Below are positions 24,001 through 37,599 of a stretch of 64,000 nucleotides of DNA, one piece after another. The DNA is from Ischnura elegans (taxonomy: Eukaryota > Arthropoda > Insecta > Odonata > Coenagrionidae). The notes below the pieces were generated by a model, which saw only the letters and a list, made by a program, of their open reading frames with translations, was not told the origin of the DNA and ran no database searches. The stretch lies in NCBI RefSeq assembly GCF_921293095.1, contig NC_060253.1, positions 77,599,992 to 77,663,991 of the forward strand. Reading direction: 5' to 3'. The stretch's first letter is position 1; each line of letters begins with the position of its first letter. The position numbers and the translations under genes are program-made.

Positions 24001-25639
24001 TTAATTAAGGACCAATGTCAGCTTCATAAGTAGCAAGTATGATAACATAAGAGGTTGTAGCCAGGGAGTCTAATATGTAGCTCTATAATTACTGAAACCA
24101 TACTATAATATCCTCCATCTCAATTTTCACTCAAAGATAGCTTATAATACAGTCTCATGTTAAACAGAAATCTAACGTAAATTGGTTGCTAACATGCTAA
24201 ATATGAAACAACAATAGGTAAATAATCTTAAAACTTGATCCCCAAAAATCATATTTTATACATATGATACATGAATGATTCTTCAGAGGAAAAATGAAAT
24301 TTAAATCGATCAACCTAATGATCAATGAGGAAGTGTATAAAAAAGCAGAAGAAAAGAGGTGCATGCCATGTAAACTTTGAGAGGAAGAAAAAAAAATTAT
24401 AATTGGAAAATCAAGACACTCATGATGATCTGATACAAATGGTAAGATTCCTTTCGTCATAAGAGGTAATGACAATTAAGACAATAAACCAAAACGTGAA
24501 GATTCATTTCCAGGAAGTTTTTTCATAAACTAAAGTTTCAAAAAAAAGTCATAAAAATTACGAATTACAAATTATCAACTATAAGAATTCCATTTCTTAT
24601 CAACTCTGAGGTGGCATAGTTGAGAATATGTGCTGCTATGTAAGTGAAGATTGTGGGATCTGGTCCCCATCACAGTATTCTTTATTCATGCATTTTTTTC
24701 AGTAAATTGCCAAAAATTATCCACTTTGTCACTCAAAATGAAAGATAGGATTCATTTTCAGGATGTATATTCTCCAACTAATTCCTCCACAATATCTACA
24801 CTTTTGGTTTCACTCTAAAATAATTGCTGGCTTGAAGTCTTTATTTTTGTCACAAATTGTATGGTCATGATGTAGCTTGAAAGTATGATCCCACACTTTC
24901 CTTTCCTTGACAAGCATGGCACTTAAGTGATATCATTTGTGAATAGAAATTCAGAATAATGAATCATGTCTTCTATTTGCCCCAGTTTCTTGGATAGACT
25001 CTCCCTGGTTTTTCGTGTCGTCCCAATGAGGGTCTATTTCTTTTCCAACATTCCTTCTGCCAAGGGAATTTCAGAAAAATGAAGTTGTCTGTGTCTAAGT
25101 TTCAACCTAAATTAGCCCCAAATGATGTCAGATCTTTACAACTCATGTCCCTTGATATATTTCTCTAGCACCATCAGCAAGGCCCAAGTATACTTTAAGG
25201 TTGCAGCTATAATGTTTCAGTATCGTAAAGCATCCATACTTTTACCCTGTACTTCTTAGGAAGATAACAAATTGTTCCTCAACAGTCCCAAAAGCAGATG
25301 CATCGTGCGTGGTTCCATATTAAACGAAAAAATGTTGACAATTTCACAAATAGGTGCCAATTTGAGACTTAGCTTTTAGATATATCTTTTTTCCAAATCG
25401 TCATATCTAACTATCTGAAGGAGCAAAGAAAACCTATTTCAGCTCATAAAAGCTGCATATAATGGACCAGATGTTCTATCACTCACACTTTCAAAAATTC
25501 TTCCCTGTACTCTCGAAATTCTCTAAAGCCTCCAATCAGAAAAGAAGTCCGAGAAATTCTTATATTTCCATCTCATACATTGGACAAATATCGTTGCAAG
25601 GCACTAGGATATTTCTTGTTCCAAAGCACTGAATAAAAC
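24001..25639. other. No recognisable gene; may include decayed downstream part of the Ty3 element
   Basis: No domain recognised on either strand. Because the Ty3 pol remnant to the right runs toward lower coordinates, this stretch could hold its decayed 3' part, but no LTR was found. Confidence 0.35.
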
Positions 25640-27213
25640 ACCTGACTTTGTACACAGTCATTCACAAAGGGGCAAAGTTATACATACACACCAAGGATGA
25701 AATTCGCCATGAAAAAATATTTGGCTTCGCCAGGATAAAATCCCAGATTTCCCAATTGCTGGTCAGGTATGCTAGCCAGTTACACCATCAAGCCATCTTC
25801 TCAAAGCAAATCTCAGCCTGGGTTTTACCAAACATGGTGTTGACGTCACAAAATTTTGCCTTATGATATTCTATTGCAGAATCAAGGTTATCCCGCAGTG
25901 CCTAGTAAAATAATCTTGTTAAGATAAAATGTAGTGGTTTACTCTATGCAAGCATTGTAAGGGACCTACAATATCCAAGGATATTCTTTCAATGGGGACG
26001 AAGCTTCGAGCACAGGATTAATGACATATGTAAACATAGTTAAGTTCCAGAGTTGAGGTATCGACTTCTTACAATACGCCACTGTCAGCAAAGAAATAAC
26101 TGGGATGATTCCTACGAGCTAGTTGAAATAGTGGTCGTAAGTCAGCTGATCACCTTTGCTGTTGTGCAATATGCACTCTATCCTGAGCAGTTTCATATTC
26201 TATGCTGGAATACATTACAGAAACAACAGGCACACAGATGTGAGAAAGAGCATCTGCAAGTGCAATAGACTCCAATGGGCAAAACTTAATGGTAAAAGAA
26301 ATTCTGTCAGTTCCGAAATCCAACTAGCAAGTTACAGTTTCAGTTCAAGAAGGGAAAGCAGCCCACCTAAAGGTCTGTTGTTAGAGCATAGAATCAATGG
26401 CAATCAAGAAGATAAACGCAAAACTTTCTTGTCATTTCTCTTACTCCAAGGCACTCAAGTTCTGTCACAGAGTATGTACATCCTTTGTTTACATACACGT
26501 GTGATCATGTGTTCACATCCTCCAACTCTTGCAATAAGACACAACCACCAGCAATAGGCGAGGCATATGTATTCAAAATGAACTCTTTCGTGAAATCTAA
26601 ACACAGGATACTCAGTAACATTATCTCGTAACACTTTCACGTCCTTTACACTACATAATTGTGAATCCTTTCTAGTCAATCAAGGTTAAGTGGGGTGGAT
26701 AGCAGTGCAAAATGTTTAATAAATTTATGGTAATAGCTTGTTAATCCAAGGAAAGATTGCATGTGAGTGACATTAGTGGGAATTGGGAATTCCTTAATTG
26801 TTTTTATATTTTCATCAACTGGTTGCAAGCCATAGGAATAAATAATGTGTCCCAGAAATTTCACTGTTTTGAAAAAACATTTTTCAGGTTTAAGTCTTAG
26901 ATTGGCATGTCGCAATCAGCAGAAATTTTAACAAAGACCTGAAATATGGTATTCAGAGGTTTTATCATACTGTCATATAAGTAAAAAATCTAACCTTTAT
27001 TCACCATTTCCTCCAAAGCTTAGGTCATTACTCACATTGAGGTGGAGGGAGAGTTTAAAAGGCAAAATTATTATATTACAGTGATAATGACCCGCCGGTG
27101 TCCTACAGGCTGTGAACTCTCTATTCCACTCATCCACTTCTACTTGCCAGATATCGCCATCGTAAAGTATCGCCAGAAACCACCAACTTCTACTTGCCAA
27201 ATTCCACTACAAA
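25640..27213 (-). pseudogene. Ty3/gypsy-type retrotransposon pol remnant (RT, RNase H, integrase)
   Basis: Reading the minus strand from 27,213 downward. At 27,000-27,200 an RT block gives GYWQ-like ..WQVEVDEWNREFTACRTPAGHY. At 26,676-26,915 is the RT tail (LRLKPEKCFF, VKFLGHIIYSYG, MQSFLGLTSYYHKFIK). Then come RNase H pieces (YSVTELECLGV, and ALADALSH at about 26,250) in shifted frames. At about 25,900-26,000 is an integrase block (MERISLDIVGPLQ, DYFTR). Numerous stops and shifts; no LTRs, gag or protease found. The right edge coincides with the 5' end of a mariner element. Confidence 0.85.
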
Positions 27214-28370
27214 TGAGGGTTGTTTGATAAGTCCGTGACTTTCTGAATTTCCCACATAGTTAATATAAAAACAGTAATTATACCGTTAGTTACCATCTAT
27301 TAATAAACAGCTGAGAAATTTTGAGCTAGTTCTGTAGTTTAGTTTGTGCTTGACAACCATTGAAAGCAGACAACCTTGTGAACTTTAACAATGATGGAAA
27401 AAATTGAATTTTGCGTGGTAAATAAACATTATTTTTGAGCAAATAATCTGTCACTGAAACCAAAGAAAGACTTTGTAAATACTAGGGAAACTCTGCACCA
27501 TCAATTTCAATCATGAAGAAGTGGTTCACAGAATTCTGTTGTGGTCGTACCATCACAAGTGACGCTGAACTCTCAGGACACCTGAAAGAGGTCGTCACAC
27601 CAGAAATAGCAGATAAATTCCATAGAATGATACTGGGCAGTCAAATAATGAGTGTGTGAGATGACTGATGATGTAGGCATCTCAAATGAACTGGTACATC
27701 ACATTTTGAATAAATATTTGGATATGAAAAAGCTATCTGCCTGATAGGTGCTGCGATTGTTCACAGTCGAGCATAGGCACAACAGTATGACCACTTCAAA
27801 GGAGTGTTTGGCGATTTTCAGTTGAACTTCGAGTGAGTTTTTGCACTGTTTCTTAACCGTTGATGAAACATGGATCCATTACAACATACCAGAACCAAAG
27901 AGCAAACAAGACCATTGGTTCCTTTGGGTGAACAAGGTCACTCTGCCACCAAAGTCCGTTTTCTGAGATGCATGCGTTGTCATTCTCATAGAATACCTAG
28001 AAAAGGGTAAAAGGATCACCAGACAACATTATTCGGAGCTTTTTGGTAGATTCCATTTCAATTCGAAGGAAAAACGACCACATTTGAATGAGAAAAAAGT
28101 TCTGTTTCATCAAGACAATGCAAGAGTGCACTTGTATGTAATCATCATGGCAAAAATCCATAAATTAGGCTACAAACTGCTGCCTCATCCTGCATATTCT
28201 ACAGATTTAGTTCCCTGCGACTACTTTCTGTTTCAAAATTTGAAGAAATAGCTACACGGTTAGAGATTTAAGCCGACCCAAGAGGTTATCACTGAAACAA
28301 ACACTTATTTTGAGTTCCTTGATAAAAGCCATTATTTAGAAGGAAAAAAAATATAAATAGAAGTACATGG
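27214..28370 (+). pseudogene. mariner-type element with dead transposase
   Basis: A 5' terminal-repeat-like start (GGGTTGTTTGATAAGTCCGTGAC, 27,215-27,237) is followed by a leader and a transposase remnant starting near 27,391 (MMEKIEFC). Later blocks are recognisable despite many stops and shifts: TVDETWIHY, HQDNARVHL and LPHPAYSTDLVPCDYFLF, the classic mariner D,D34D signatures, with all three acidic positions discernible. About 345 codons would be expected, which fits the length. The inverse 3' terminal repeat is not found, so the right end is eroded. It adjoins and probably interrupts the Ty3 remnant. Confidence 0.9.
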
Positions 28371-31300
28371 GAATATAGTTAATTAAAGACAGATGCGCAT
28401 ATCTCAGAAGAGCGAGTGAGAACTCACGAGAATTGACTTGGTCAAAAAGGTTTCATCTCTACCTTTCATTCACACGTGCATTGCTGACATCCAGTTGGGA
28501 GGTTAGAATTTGTGAAAAAGAAGACGCAGCAAAAACTTTGTGGCCATTTGCAGGAGGTTTGAATTTGGGTGAGCAAAGATGCCAAAAGGGTGAGTGTAGA
28601 CGATGACGTGGTGTGCAGGGGTTGAAATTGTGCCGGACATTGGATGGGATCCGATCAGATGTCATTGGAATAATCGGGTCGCCATTCAATTTGGATGAAA
28701 CAAAACCTATCAACTGAGGTGGGATTGGTTATATTTAGTGAAATTGGGTGAGACGAAGGATTAATTAGATGCAGGGTGGATTGGTCCTCTGAGGGAAGTA
28801 CACGCATCCTCCGACCTTACCAACTACGCTCAAACAAGTTGAGACTGAATGCTGAAGCATCAGTGCTCCATCAAACGAGTGGGATTGCTATTGTCGATTC
28901 AATGAGACACAGGTTCATTTTTTTTAACATGTACTTCTATACTTTTAATTTGTGAATTCAAAATTGAATGCATCATATGATCAACTTTTCTGGGGCTGGA
29001 ACCCAAAGTGTATTTCACCCTCCTATGCTGTTGCTGTTGAGGCTTCAGCAGCAGCGGATACTGTCACCTTTACCACCTTCCCAGGGCTGGCCACCAAAGT
29101 ATATTTAACAGTCCGCTTTTGGGGCTGCTGGCGTAGCCACTGCACAGGATACTCCATAACAGCCTGCTCCCAATCAGGGAGATGATTGGTCTGCTCCTGC
29201 TGTTGACAATACAGTGCTCCTGAAGACACTCCACACCAGGTCCTACTGACACTACTAGACTTTTATTAAAAACAGCACATTCATGAGCCACAATCTCTTC
29301 CACCGCAATGAGATGCCTCCTCTCCCTAAACAATCCACCCCATAATGTTAACACAGGGGCAGCAAAACATTAATATCTACGTGAGAGATGTGTTAAACAC
29401 ATTAATTACAATTCACTGCATCATGGTGACTGGTGTGACGAGAGCTAGCTGTGAAAGCTTTTATACTAGAATTATCACTGATACTCGTGATGGATGGGTT
29501 GCACGTGTGAATGAAAACTTGGGTACTCATAAGGTCAGTGGGAGCAAAGGCGATTAGCTAGAGGCTGGTACAACTGATAAGATAATGCTTTGGGAAGAAG
29601 ACAGGTTAGGACAGCCTCTTTTTGAGCACCCAAAGTGAATAAGTAGATATTTACATTGCTTAGTAAAATAGTATGCTCCCCAAATCTTGATTATCCACGT
29701 CTACAGAATATTCGGTCAAGCCGTGATAGTAGCTTCTCAGCCAAGATGACTTTTATATACAGCAATCTCACAGATGATTAAAATAAGTGTATTACATTTT
29801 TTTCTGGGCAAAGATAATTGCCAACTCCTTGACAGCAAAATTTCCAATGCTAGACATGAATCCTTGAAATTCGATAATGGCACTCAACGTGATGTATGAC
29901 CAAATTGCAAGTTTATACACCCAATTCCAAGGGTTGAACTTACATCAAGACCTTTTAACTTACAGATAATAATTCGTGCCACAGGTTAAAAAGCCTTTCA
30001 TTCACACACAGGCATATCAGTCAAATCATATGTTTTGAGTACCATCTCTAATTCAAGTACGTATTTCGAAATCGCAATCCGTGATATTTTTTGCTAATTT
30101 GGTGGTGAGAAAATGTCTAACTTTGTCGCGACTAGCCAAGTCTCCAGATAGAGAGATCTGTCGGCTTGGAGAGTTTCACCAGAGCTCCTCATTCATCACC
30201 ATTTAAGTCGAAGGAGCTTTTCGTTAAAATGCTTTTTACAACCAAATGCCTCTTCCCAAAGTAATTCCCATATGCCAAGCAGGATGAAGTTAACACACCC
30301 TTTTCTTTCATATGATAGAACAAATTCACAGTCTTTTCCAAGTTCAAGATGTTTATCCATTCACATTGGGAAACTTACTTTTTTACCCACTTGATTACAT
30401 TGCAAGACTGATTCAAAGTCTCTGTTAGGATTGTACTCTTTGCGTTAGCACTGTTCAAATAATACACTATTTAAAGAAGTAAATTGTCGAATAGTTGAGG
30501 TGTAGAGGGAATGAGATGTGCAGCAGGTTTCTTTCTCTTCACAAGGGAAGACTGCAGGACTGCATCCTCCAATGGCGACGACTAACGCACGTCAAGCATT
30601 TAAATAGCTTAACAGCAGGATGATGATGGGGACGTCGGAGGGGAACAGTCATTGGGGCATGGATCAACCCCGGCTTTGAGGTGGTGATAATGAAACCACA
30701 GGGTGAGGAAATGAGCATTTTACAATGTGCAAGAACTAATGCATAACTTGCGACATAGATTGAGGGAGGAAAAGGCATGGAAGGAGCATTTTTCAGGTGG
30801 AGGACAGTTCAATTCTTTTTCAAGAGAGATGAAAATGTGCCTTATGAGATCAGTCAGGAACTCACACCTGGCTTCGTTGGATGCATAGAGTCAGTCATAG
30901 TTACCAAGGTGGATGAAAGTTCCACATGAGAAATGAATCCCTCGCTAAAGGAAGTCTCATCATGCTGTAGGGGGTATGAGAATTAAAGTTTCTTTCCTCC
31001 AGCGATGAGTTTTCCATGTTTCTTGAAACACCCCAAAATAGGCAGTTTAAATCAACAACGACGGCTGCAAGCTCTGTCATCTTGGTTGAAACTCAAATAA
31101 CACGATCTGCATTCTGTGACAGATTCTTCTCAAACAATCACCTCCTATTCCCGATCATCGCATTTCTTCGGGAACAGCACCGCTGAGCTCTGGGGTGATA
31201 TCTGCCCTGCCTTAGCATGATGAAGGTCGAAACAAAACAGCTTCAAGGCTTGGCAGTCATTGAGATGAGGAATGGTGAGATGGAAGTGAGTGAGGCATTT

Positions 31301-31740
31301 GTACAGTGTTCACCTTAAATATTTTCTCAGTATGTTATACAGTCAGCAGTATTCACCACAAATATCCAAATTAAAGCTTAGAAATTTGAACATGATTGCA
31401 AGTGACCAAAAATGGCTTTAAAAATTTTCTAATATTCGGAACAAAAAATAATTTGGGGCAAGCCGTACAAATTAAAATACTCGTCTAAATGATTGTGTGA
31501 ATATGAACCTTGTAAATTAGAGGGGTCTACCTAATTACATACATCAAAAAAGGATATTTGATGCTTGAAAGGATAGACAGTGAAGACTTTGTCTAAATTT
31601 AAAATCAGCTCGCTCCCAGGGCTGCAGCACCAAATGATTTGCTATATAGGACAGTCAATCACATGAATTAAATTTTCCAACCTTGTCATGTCTTTTACCG
31701 CATCCAGACGGACCTATGCAGATGCATGTAAAAGGATATT
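28371..31740. other. No confirmed gene
   Basis: Open frames at 28,952-29,354 (both strands) and 30,539-30,778 (minus) are unrecognised. A minus-strand frame starting at ATG 31,080 with a good start context is discussed as a low-confidence lead under findings. The region is otherwise non-coding. Confidence 0.4.
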
Positions 31741-31764
31741 TCCAGATTAACACATTGAGTGCGG

Positions 31765-31788
31765 CATGACGTGACATCACGTCATGGT
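31765..31788. repeat. Near-palindrome CATGACGTGACATCACGTCATG
   Basis: Contains two inverted ACGT-centred words (GACGTGA / TCACGTC). A related ATGACGTGATATCACC follows at about 31,809-31,824. Probably a subterminal repeat of the enclosing element rather than a host regulatory site. Confidence 0.6.
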
Positions 31789-32768
31789 GTGCTGTCCCCT
31801 GGTGCTGATGACGTGATATCACCCCGAGGGTTCCGGCCCTCTGTAAGAGTACATTTGTGAACACCACCTCAAGCAACCTTTCCTGGGAGGATCAGGAGAA
31901 TTTTTTTTTCTTTTATCCTAAGGTAAGCCAATTTCCATTCATTTTCCCCCCTGTATAGTATGCTATTACTTTTGTCTATGGACTACTACTGGACTACTTT
32001 TTTCTATTAATGCGTGAGTATGACAAATTTTATTTGAGTTTTATTTTACAAATCATATGTATTTACCATCTGAAACTTAAATAGGGAAGTTTATTAATTT
32101 TACATTTCGTTTTTATAATTTTTAGCGAGAATATAAATATTTTTCTCCATCCTTCCTTTTTTTCTTCTTGAGAGTAGTATTTTTCGAACATTCATTGTCT
32201 GATGTAAATAAGTTTTATTCAAATAATACATGAAGTACTGTGATTAGTTAAACTTTAATACAAGTTTGAAATTGCCATTACATTTTATTTATGCAACGTA
32301 ATATATCTCTAACTTTTGCACCCCTCCTTTGATTGTCAGTGCAACTCCTAAGCAGTGAGGGGATCAACAAGCGGCAATATCACGAGAGTGAAGAAAGTTA
32401 TTTACGGAAAAAGTGTAAGTTATTTATAACACTTATTGTTGATAAATGTATATTATGCTCCTATTGACATTCTTAAAATAATTGCAAATAACTGTTTGCA
32501 CATTATCCCATGGCTTGGCGAAGAAGTGATTCTAAGGAGTTGCTTTAAAAAACTGCTTTTATTCTCTCGATAACTGTGAAATCAATGGCTTATGGGTGCT
32601 CTCAATTCTTAGTCTCACCATTGTAAATATTTAGTTCCTATAGATAGATTTACATAAGTAAAGCTGTTTGTAGCATTTCAGCTTTAGCCTCTTTCACCGA
32701 GAGTGTTTATTTTGATCCTGTTATTGATCAGAATTTGTACAAAAAAAAATAAAACGTATTTATTGCAG

Positions 32769-33366
32769 ATGGCACGGGAGCAAGGAGTAAAACGGAAAAT
32801 TTTGCATGTTGGCAGGTAGTTGATGCCCCCTGAAAGAGGAGAAATTCCCTATTCATCAGCCTCTGCCGATGATCAGCAGTCTTCGACCTCACATCGGGAC
32901 CTGCAGCCATCGAAGACGAGGGAGGAAACCTCCGCAAGGACACAAACATTTCCTTCCGAGCTCTCTACCTTCTCTAGGTGAATGTAGAGGAAGGAGGAAA
33001 AGCGGGAGCTCCTGGAAGAGAGCAGGAACCGGCATTCTCTGAAGACTGAGAGTTAGAAATTATCGAGGAGGAGGGTGGGAAGGAGGATGAACCCTCACAG
33101 TCAGGTACTCCGTTGCCTCCTTCCCTTTACGTCAATCCCTGGCCCATCCCCTTTGTCCTATTCTTTCCCTGAGCCCTCTAACAATACTGTCAGTTCTTCT
33201 CCACCCGAACATCCTTTGCGGTGGACCCGAAGTTCAGTGACCCCTCAAAATATCACTTTCATAGAAAACCCAGCTCTCACCACTCCACCCCCTTCCAACG
33301 ACCCAAGTGTTTTTTGCATCTCCTTTTCCCAGATACTCTCTTTCGTATACAGATATACTTTCTTAT
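32769..33366 (+). pseudogene. N-terminal piggyBac-type transposase remnant
   Basis: After a plausible 3' splice site (TTTATTGCAG) an ATG at 32,769 opens MAREQGVKRK, then a stop and Ser/Thr/Glu-rich sequence usual at transposase N-termini. Frames shift near 32,980 and 33,150. The segment at about 33,220-33,345 (RWTRSSVTPQNITFIENPAL, then NDPSVFF-like) resembles the W...F.GNPG..DP..FF entry block of the piggyBac domain. The downstream catalytic blocks were not found. Assignment is tentative. Confidence 0.4.
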
Positions 33367-35597
33367 AATCTCCCAAAGGAAGAGTTAGGGATTGGAAACA
33401 ATAGACCTATGAAGAGTTTTTTTTTACCTTCATAGACCTTTTATTTCACAACGGACCAGCTTTACTTTCGGAAATACACGAGTCGTGATTGATTCTTTAG
33501 CATTCTTCAAGCCCTTCATTTTTCACCAAACACCGGTGGAAACCATTCAGAGCTTCAGAGTATTTCCCCTAAAAAAATGCTGCCCTTTTATATTCGTTTC
33601 ACTCCTCCATTGATACCCCAATAATTCCTTCCCGAAAGCTATGCACGCTTTTTCAATTATCGTGAACCCACAGAAAAGATTTCACTTTATAAATTCCGTC
33701 TTTCTGTCATTAGATCCTTTATTCTTGCATCCTACATTCCTTATCCCAAGCCACTTTTACCATCAATATTTCAATCTCACTTCCCTGAACTCATCCAAGA
33801 GGAAGATGGTAGAAAGAAGTATTGATAGTGCAAGTATTGCACTATTGCGGTGCAAGCACTCTTGGGCGTAAGAAAGAGACCGCATATATCAACACTGGCT
33901 GTAAGGATTATCCTCTACTCTGCCCCGAGCTTTTTTCTTTCTCTTATAAGAAGGCATAAATAGTATTATATATTTTAGTATCATATATTGTAAATATTAT
34001 TATAGGTTAAATATATTGTTATAAAATTTGTGAGAGAGGTATTTCCTACATTGGTAAAACATACATGACTGTGCGTACATAGTTGTATATGATATGTAAT
34101 TTGAAAATGGTCATCATTTCGATTGTATTGAATTTGTTTTGGGTAAATATAATATTTTTTCATATCATGTGATTCCTTTTTTCAATAACTAGGGATCTTA
34201 CATAAATAAGAAGTAACTATAGATTTCCAAGCACAATGGAATTAGTCTTTACCTCGTGTAATTAGAAAGAAAACGCCATCGTTGCTTTCAGTAATTGGGT
34301 ACGTAATAAGGGGCAAAGATGCTGCCAATCTATTCCTAGCAATACATATTATTGAATGGTTTACTCGAATTGCTATTATTATCCACCAAATGAAAAAATA
34401 TTATTGCATTAGAAATTTACATCATTTTCAGATTTTTGCAGAATATTCGTAGTAAGAACCGCAATACGTGGCCTAAATGAAGATTACTTGTGAGTTGTTT
34501 GCTTGCGATTACTTTAAGTTCCAGTTTTTATGTATTAATTTTTAACTCGGTCACATCATATTACAAAAATATGTTATTAGCTTGAGTTCAGAAGAAAGTA
34601 ATGAGGAAGTTATGGGTTGATTATTTCTGTTTCCACATCCATTTTTATTTTGGCAACGGAGTCTATACCGCGATGACCTAAAAAGAACATGTATCAGCAA
34701 AATCTTTCCTCATACCTTCCCCATCTTTTTGATGTGACGGTGGCACTCCCAAAAAAGTTATTCCTAGTTCTTACAAGCGGACCGACTAAATCTTACTATC
34801 ACCCCTCGCATCATCTCCGTACCCCTACAACCTTAGAACAGCCGGCAGGAGTGGTGCATGTCAAGAGACACCCTAAAATACCGTCGGAAAATAAGCTCGA
34901 AAGCAGAGTGTGACCCACATGAAGCACCTGCAGTGAAGGGAGTAATGTGAAAACCATTTTTGTTAAATATCTGATGCTTACGGGTGGTCGTAAGGGAAGA
35001 AAGGAATTGGAGCTGAAAACAAGAAATGAGAGAATGAATTTGTGACGAGAATAATAGCTTGAGAAGAAAATGTAGAAATTATTCAATATTCTAGAACCCT
35101 ACCCCGATACTTAGGATTACTAGTACAAGGAATATGCTGAAATATCTTGCGCAGAATTACCATCCCAATCAAACAGCTGTTCACAGCAATTCCTTGTACT
35201 TATAACTTGCATTACATCCATCTAAACCAAAAATTTCCCTATGGCAGTAGCGAAATACCAATGGCGATACCAGTAGAACATTACAAATTCATTAACCTCC
35301 TATTTTTTTGGATACATAGCGCAGAAAAAAAAATTAAAAGAAAATGGTGGCGTGGGGAAAAATCCGACCATATCCAACCCGCATCACGTGTCTATCCTGC
35401 TGTGCAGGTGACGTTATATCACGTCATAAATAAAAAAATTCATAGCTAACAAATTAGAGCCAAGAAAATTTTTTCATTATTTTCCCCAGCTCTTTTGGCA
35501 TCCATGCATGCGTTTTGCATTAAAAAACGACAGCCGCACCAGGGGACGATTTTGAGTTTTACATGGTCAGCATTGAAAGTGTTGATATCAGGGTTAA

Positions 35598-37599
35598 AAC
35601 TGGTGATGAACTAACTTCGATGTATATTATATGTACACTTGATTAGGATTCACAAAAAATGCCTCATCCAGTGTTATTTATCATGGGATTTTACAATGAC
35701 CCCATGCGAGCATATTTGTTCAGTCTTCATAAATTAAACATTTACCGTCAAATTCAGCTAGTGTTTCCTTTATTCATTTGGATGGTGTATAGCTAGTGCA
35801 TTTTACTCGAAATGAAATTCATCTTTCAAAGTTCTAATGAGTTTTCCTTGACGCAGCATTCCTTGTAGTCAAAATTTAAACTTTTTTTACTGCTCTCGTA
35901 CACTCTTTGCTTTCTTTTTCTATATTAATTTTTAACTACAAAGTGTCATAAGTTTCCCATTGCATTCATCTTTAAATTGACCATCACATTTTTGTTTTTT
36001 AATGAAGAGCAAACATTGATAATCTAAATAATCATTAATAAACATCTCAGATAATTGGAAGTATCGAATTCTTTGAGGTTATCTAGCATGTCTTTGTATA
36101 TTCCATTAGTTTCAATACTGTAAATTAGGCTATTGGTGCCAGTATAAGTGAGTAATATTCTTTCCCCTATTTGGGAAGCACTGTTCTATAATAAAAGTCA
36201 TACATCAACGTTTTGCTTAGATCGAGAACGCAAAATCCAATATAATTGGGCTTATTCAAATCTTTATGACGGCCTTCAGCATGTGAACGGCCATTGAAGA
36301 CTCATGAAGAATTACCTTTTCCAAATATGTCTATTAACTTGTGTTTGTAATATTTTTTCATTGCTACTAATTCTATTTCCTCACAATCTCCATAATCTTG
36401 CAAATACTGCTTTGTTCATTAGCTTATTAAATTCTTTACGAACTATTCGGCGATATGTATTTAGGTGTATGTAAGTAACCATGGAGACTGACTAAACGCG
36501 ATGACTCGATGTGACTTTTTCAGTGCGAGGCCTAGAGAAAGCGTCTGTTTCAAGTTTACATAGTGTATCATACATTTTGTCTTATCCTTGAGCAATGTCA
36601 ACATTTTTCCTGGTATACCGCTGGGTGGAATTATGATTTCCAGGCAAAGAGGGGAGATCTGAACGCATATTACATATGTAGCGTATGCAGTATTCAAGAT
36701 CCATTTTGAGAATACATATATTCAGTGTCACTGCCATCGGGAACATTTTCCACACTTAAATCATCAACATCCTCCCGTGTTCACCATCGAAATTTACGTA
36801 GGAAGGGGTCTGGAAAGGGCCCACCTGTACAGAATATTTGCATCTAGATAGGTCAAGTAATTTTTCTCTTTTTTGGGGGTATAACTATCCATACATGTAC
36901 TTGTTGTTAGCTGCGCAATATCTTTTGCAGCATATTGAAATTCCTCAGTGGATACCATTCTTGATCAAGATTACATTGGACGGCAAAAAATTACTTTTTC
37001 TCGAGCCCTGATACTATACCTGCTGATTCTGATGTAAAATGACCTCCTGATTCCGAATATGACATCCGCTTTTCCCATCACCCAACATTTTCAGGGGATA
37101 CCCTCCTTCACTTTTTTGATCACTTTTCAATTATTTGGAGGGACAAACAAGGATTATTTTCGCATTTTCACTTCTTCTAAGGGTTTAGAGATGTGAAAAG
37201 TGCTAAAGTATTAAGATTTATGCTAAGGAGGAAGATTTAAGGGGATTAGTCTACATAAATTGTAAACAAACGGTCTAAACATTATCAACTTTTCCTTTTT
37301 TTCGCAATTTTGTTCATTTATTTTCCTCATATTACAGCTTCTTTTCCATCCTTTCTTCCCCCAAATATCCCAGAATGATGGAAATATGTATCAACAACAT
37401 ATAGCAGCAATAATAAAAATATTTAGGAACAACTCATAGCAACAATAATTAAAATACGTATCAAAAGTTCACAAGATACGGTACTATGCTGTCGCTCTCA
37501 ATATCTCGCACGCATCAATGAAGGGTAAAATCATATGCAAAAAACGATGTATATGATAAATACTTCCAGTTGGCATTTGGTTTCCATCTATACTCTGAG
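35598..37599. other. No recognisable gene
   Basis: AT-rich sequence. The frame at minus 36,461-36,697 is unrecognised. The last few hundred bases may be the decayed 3' part of the minus-strand remnant at 37,600. Confidence 0.5.

Larger units (their letters stand above)
31741..35597 (+). mobile_element. Old piggyBac-like element (probable)
   Basis: The right edge is TTAA (35,594-35,597) preceded by the inverse of CCCTGATATCAACACTTTCA. The left edge reads CCAGATTAACACATTGAGTG, which aligns with it (CC.GAT.T.AACAC.TT.A.TGC). Further in, both ends share GTCCCCTGGTG, and ATGACGTGATAT occurs near the left end and inverted near the right (about 35,407-35,427). An N-terminal piggyBac-like coding remnant lies inside. 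The left TTAA is decayed, so the boundary is approximate. Confidence 0.45.
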
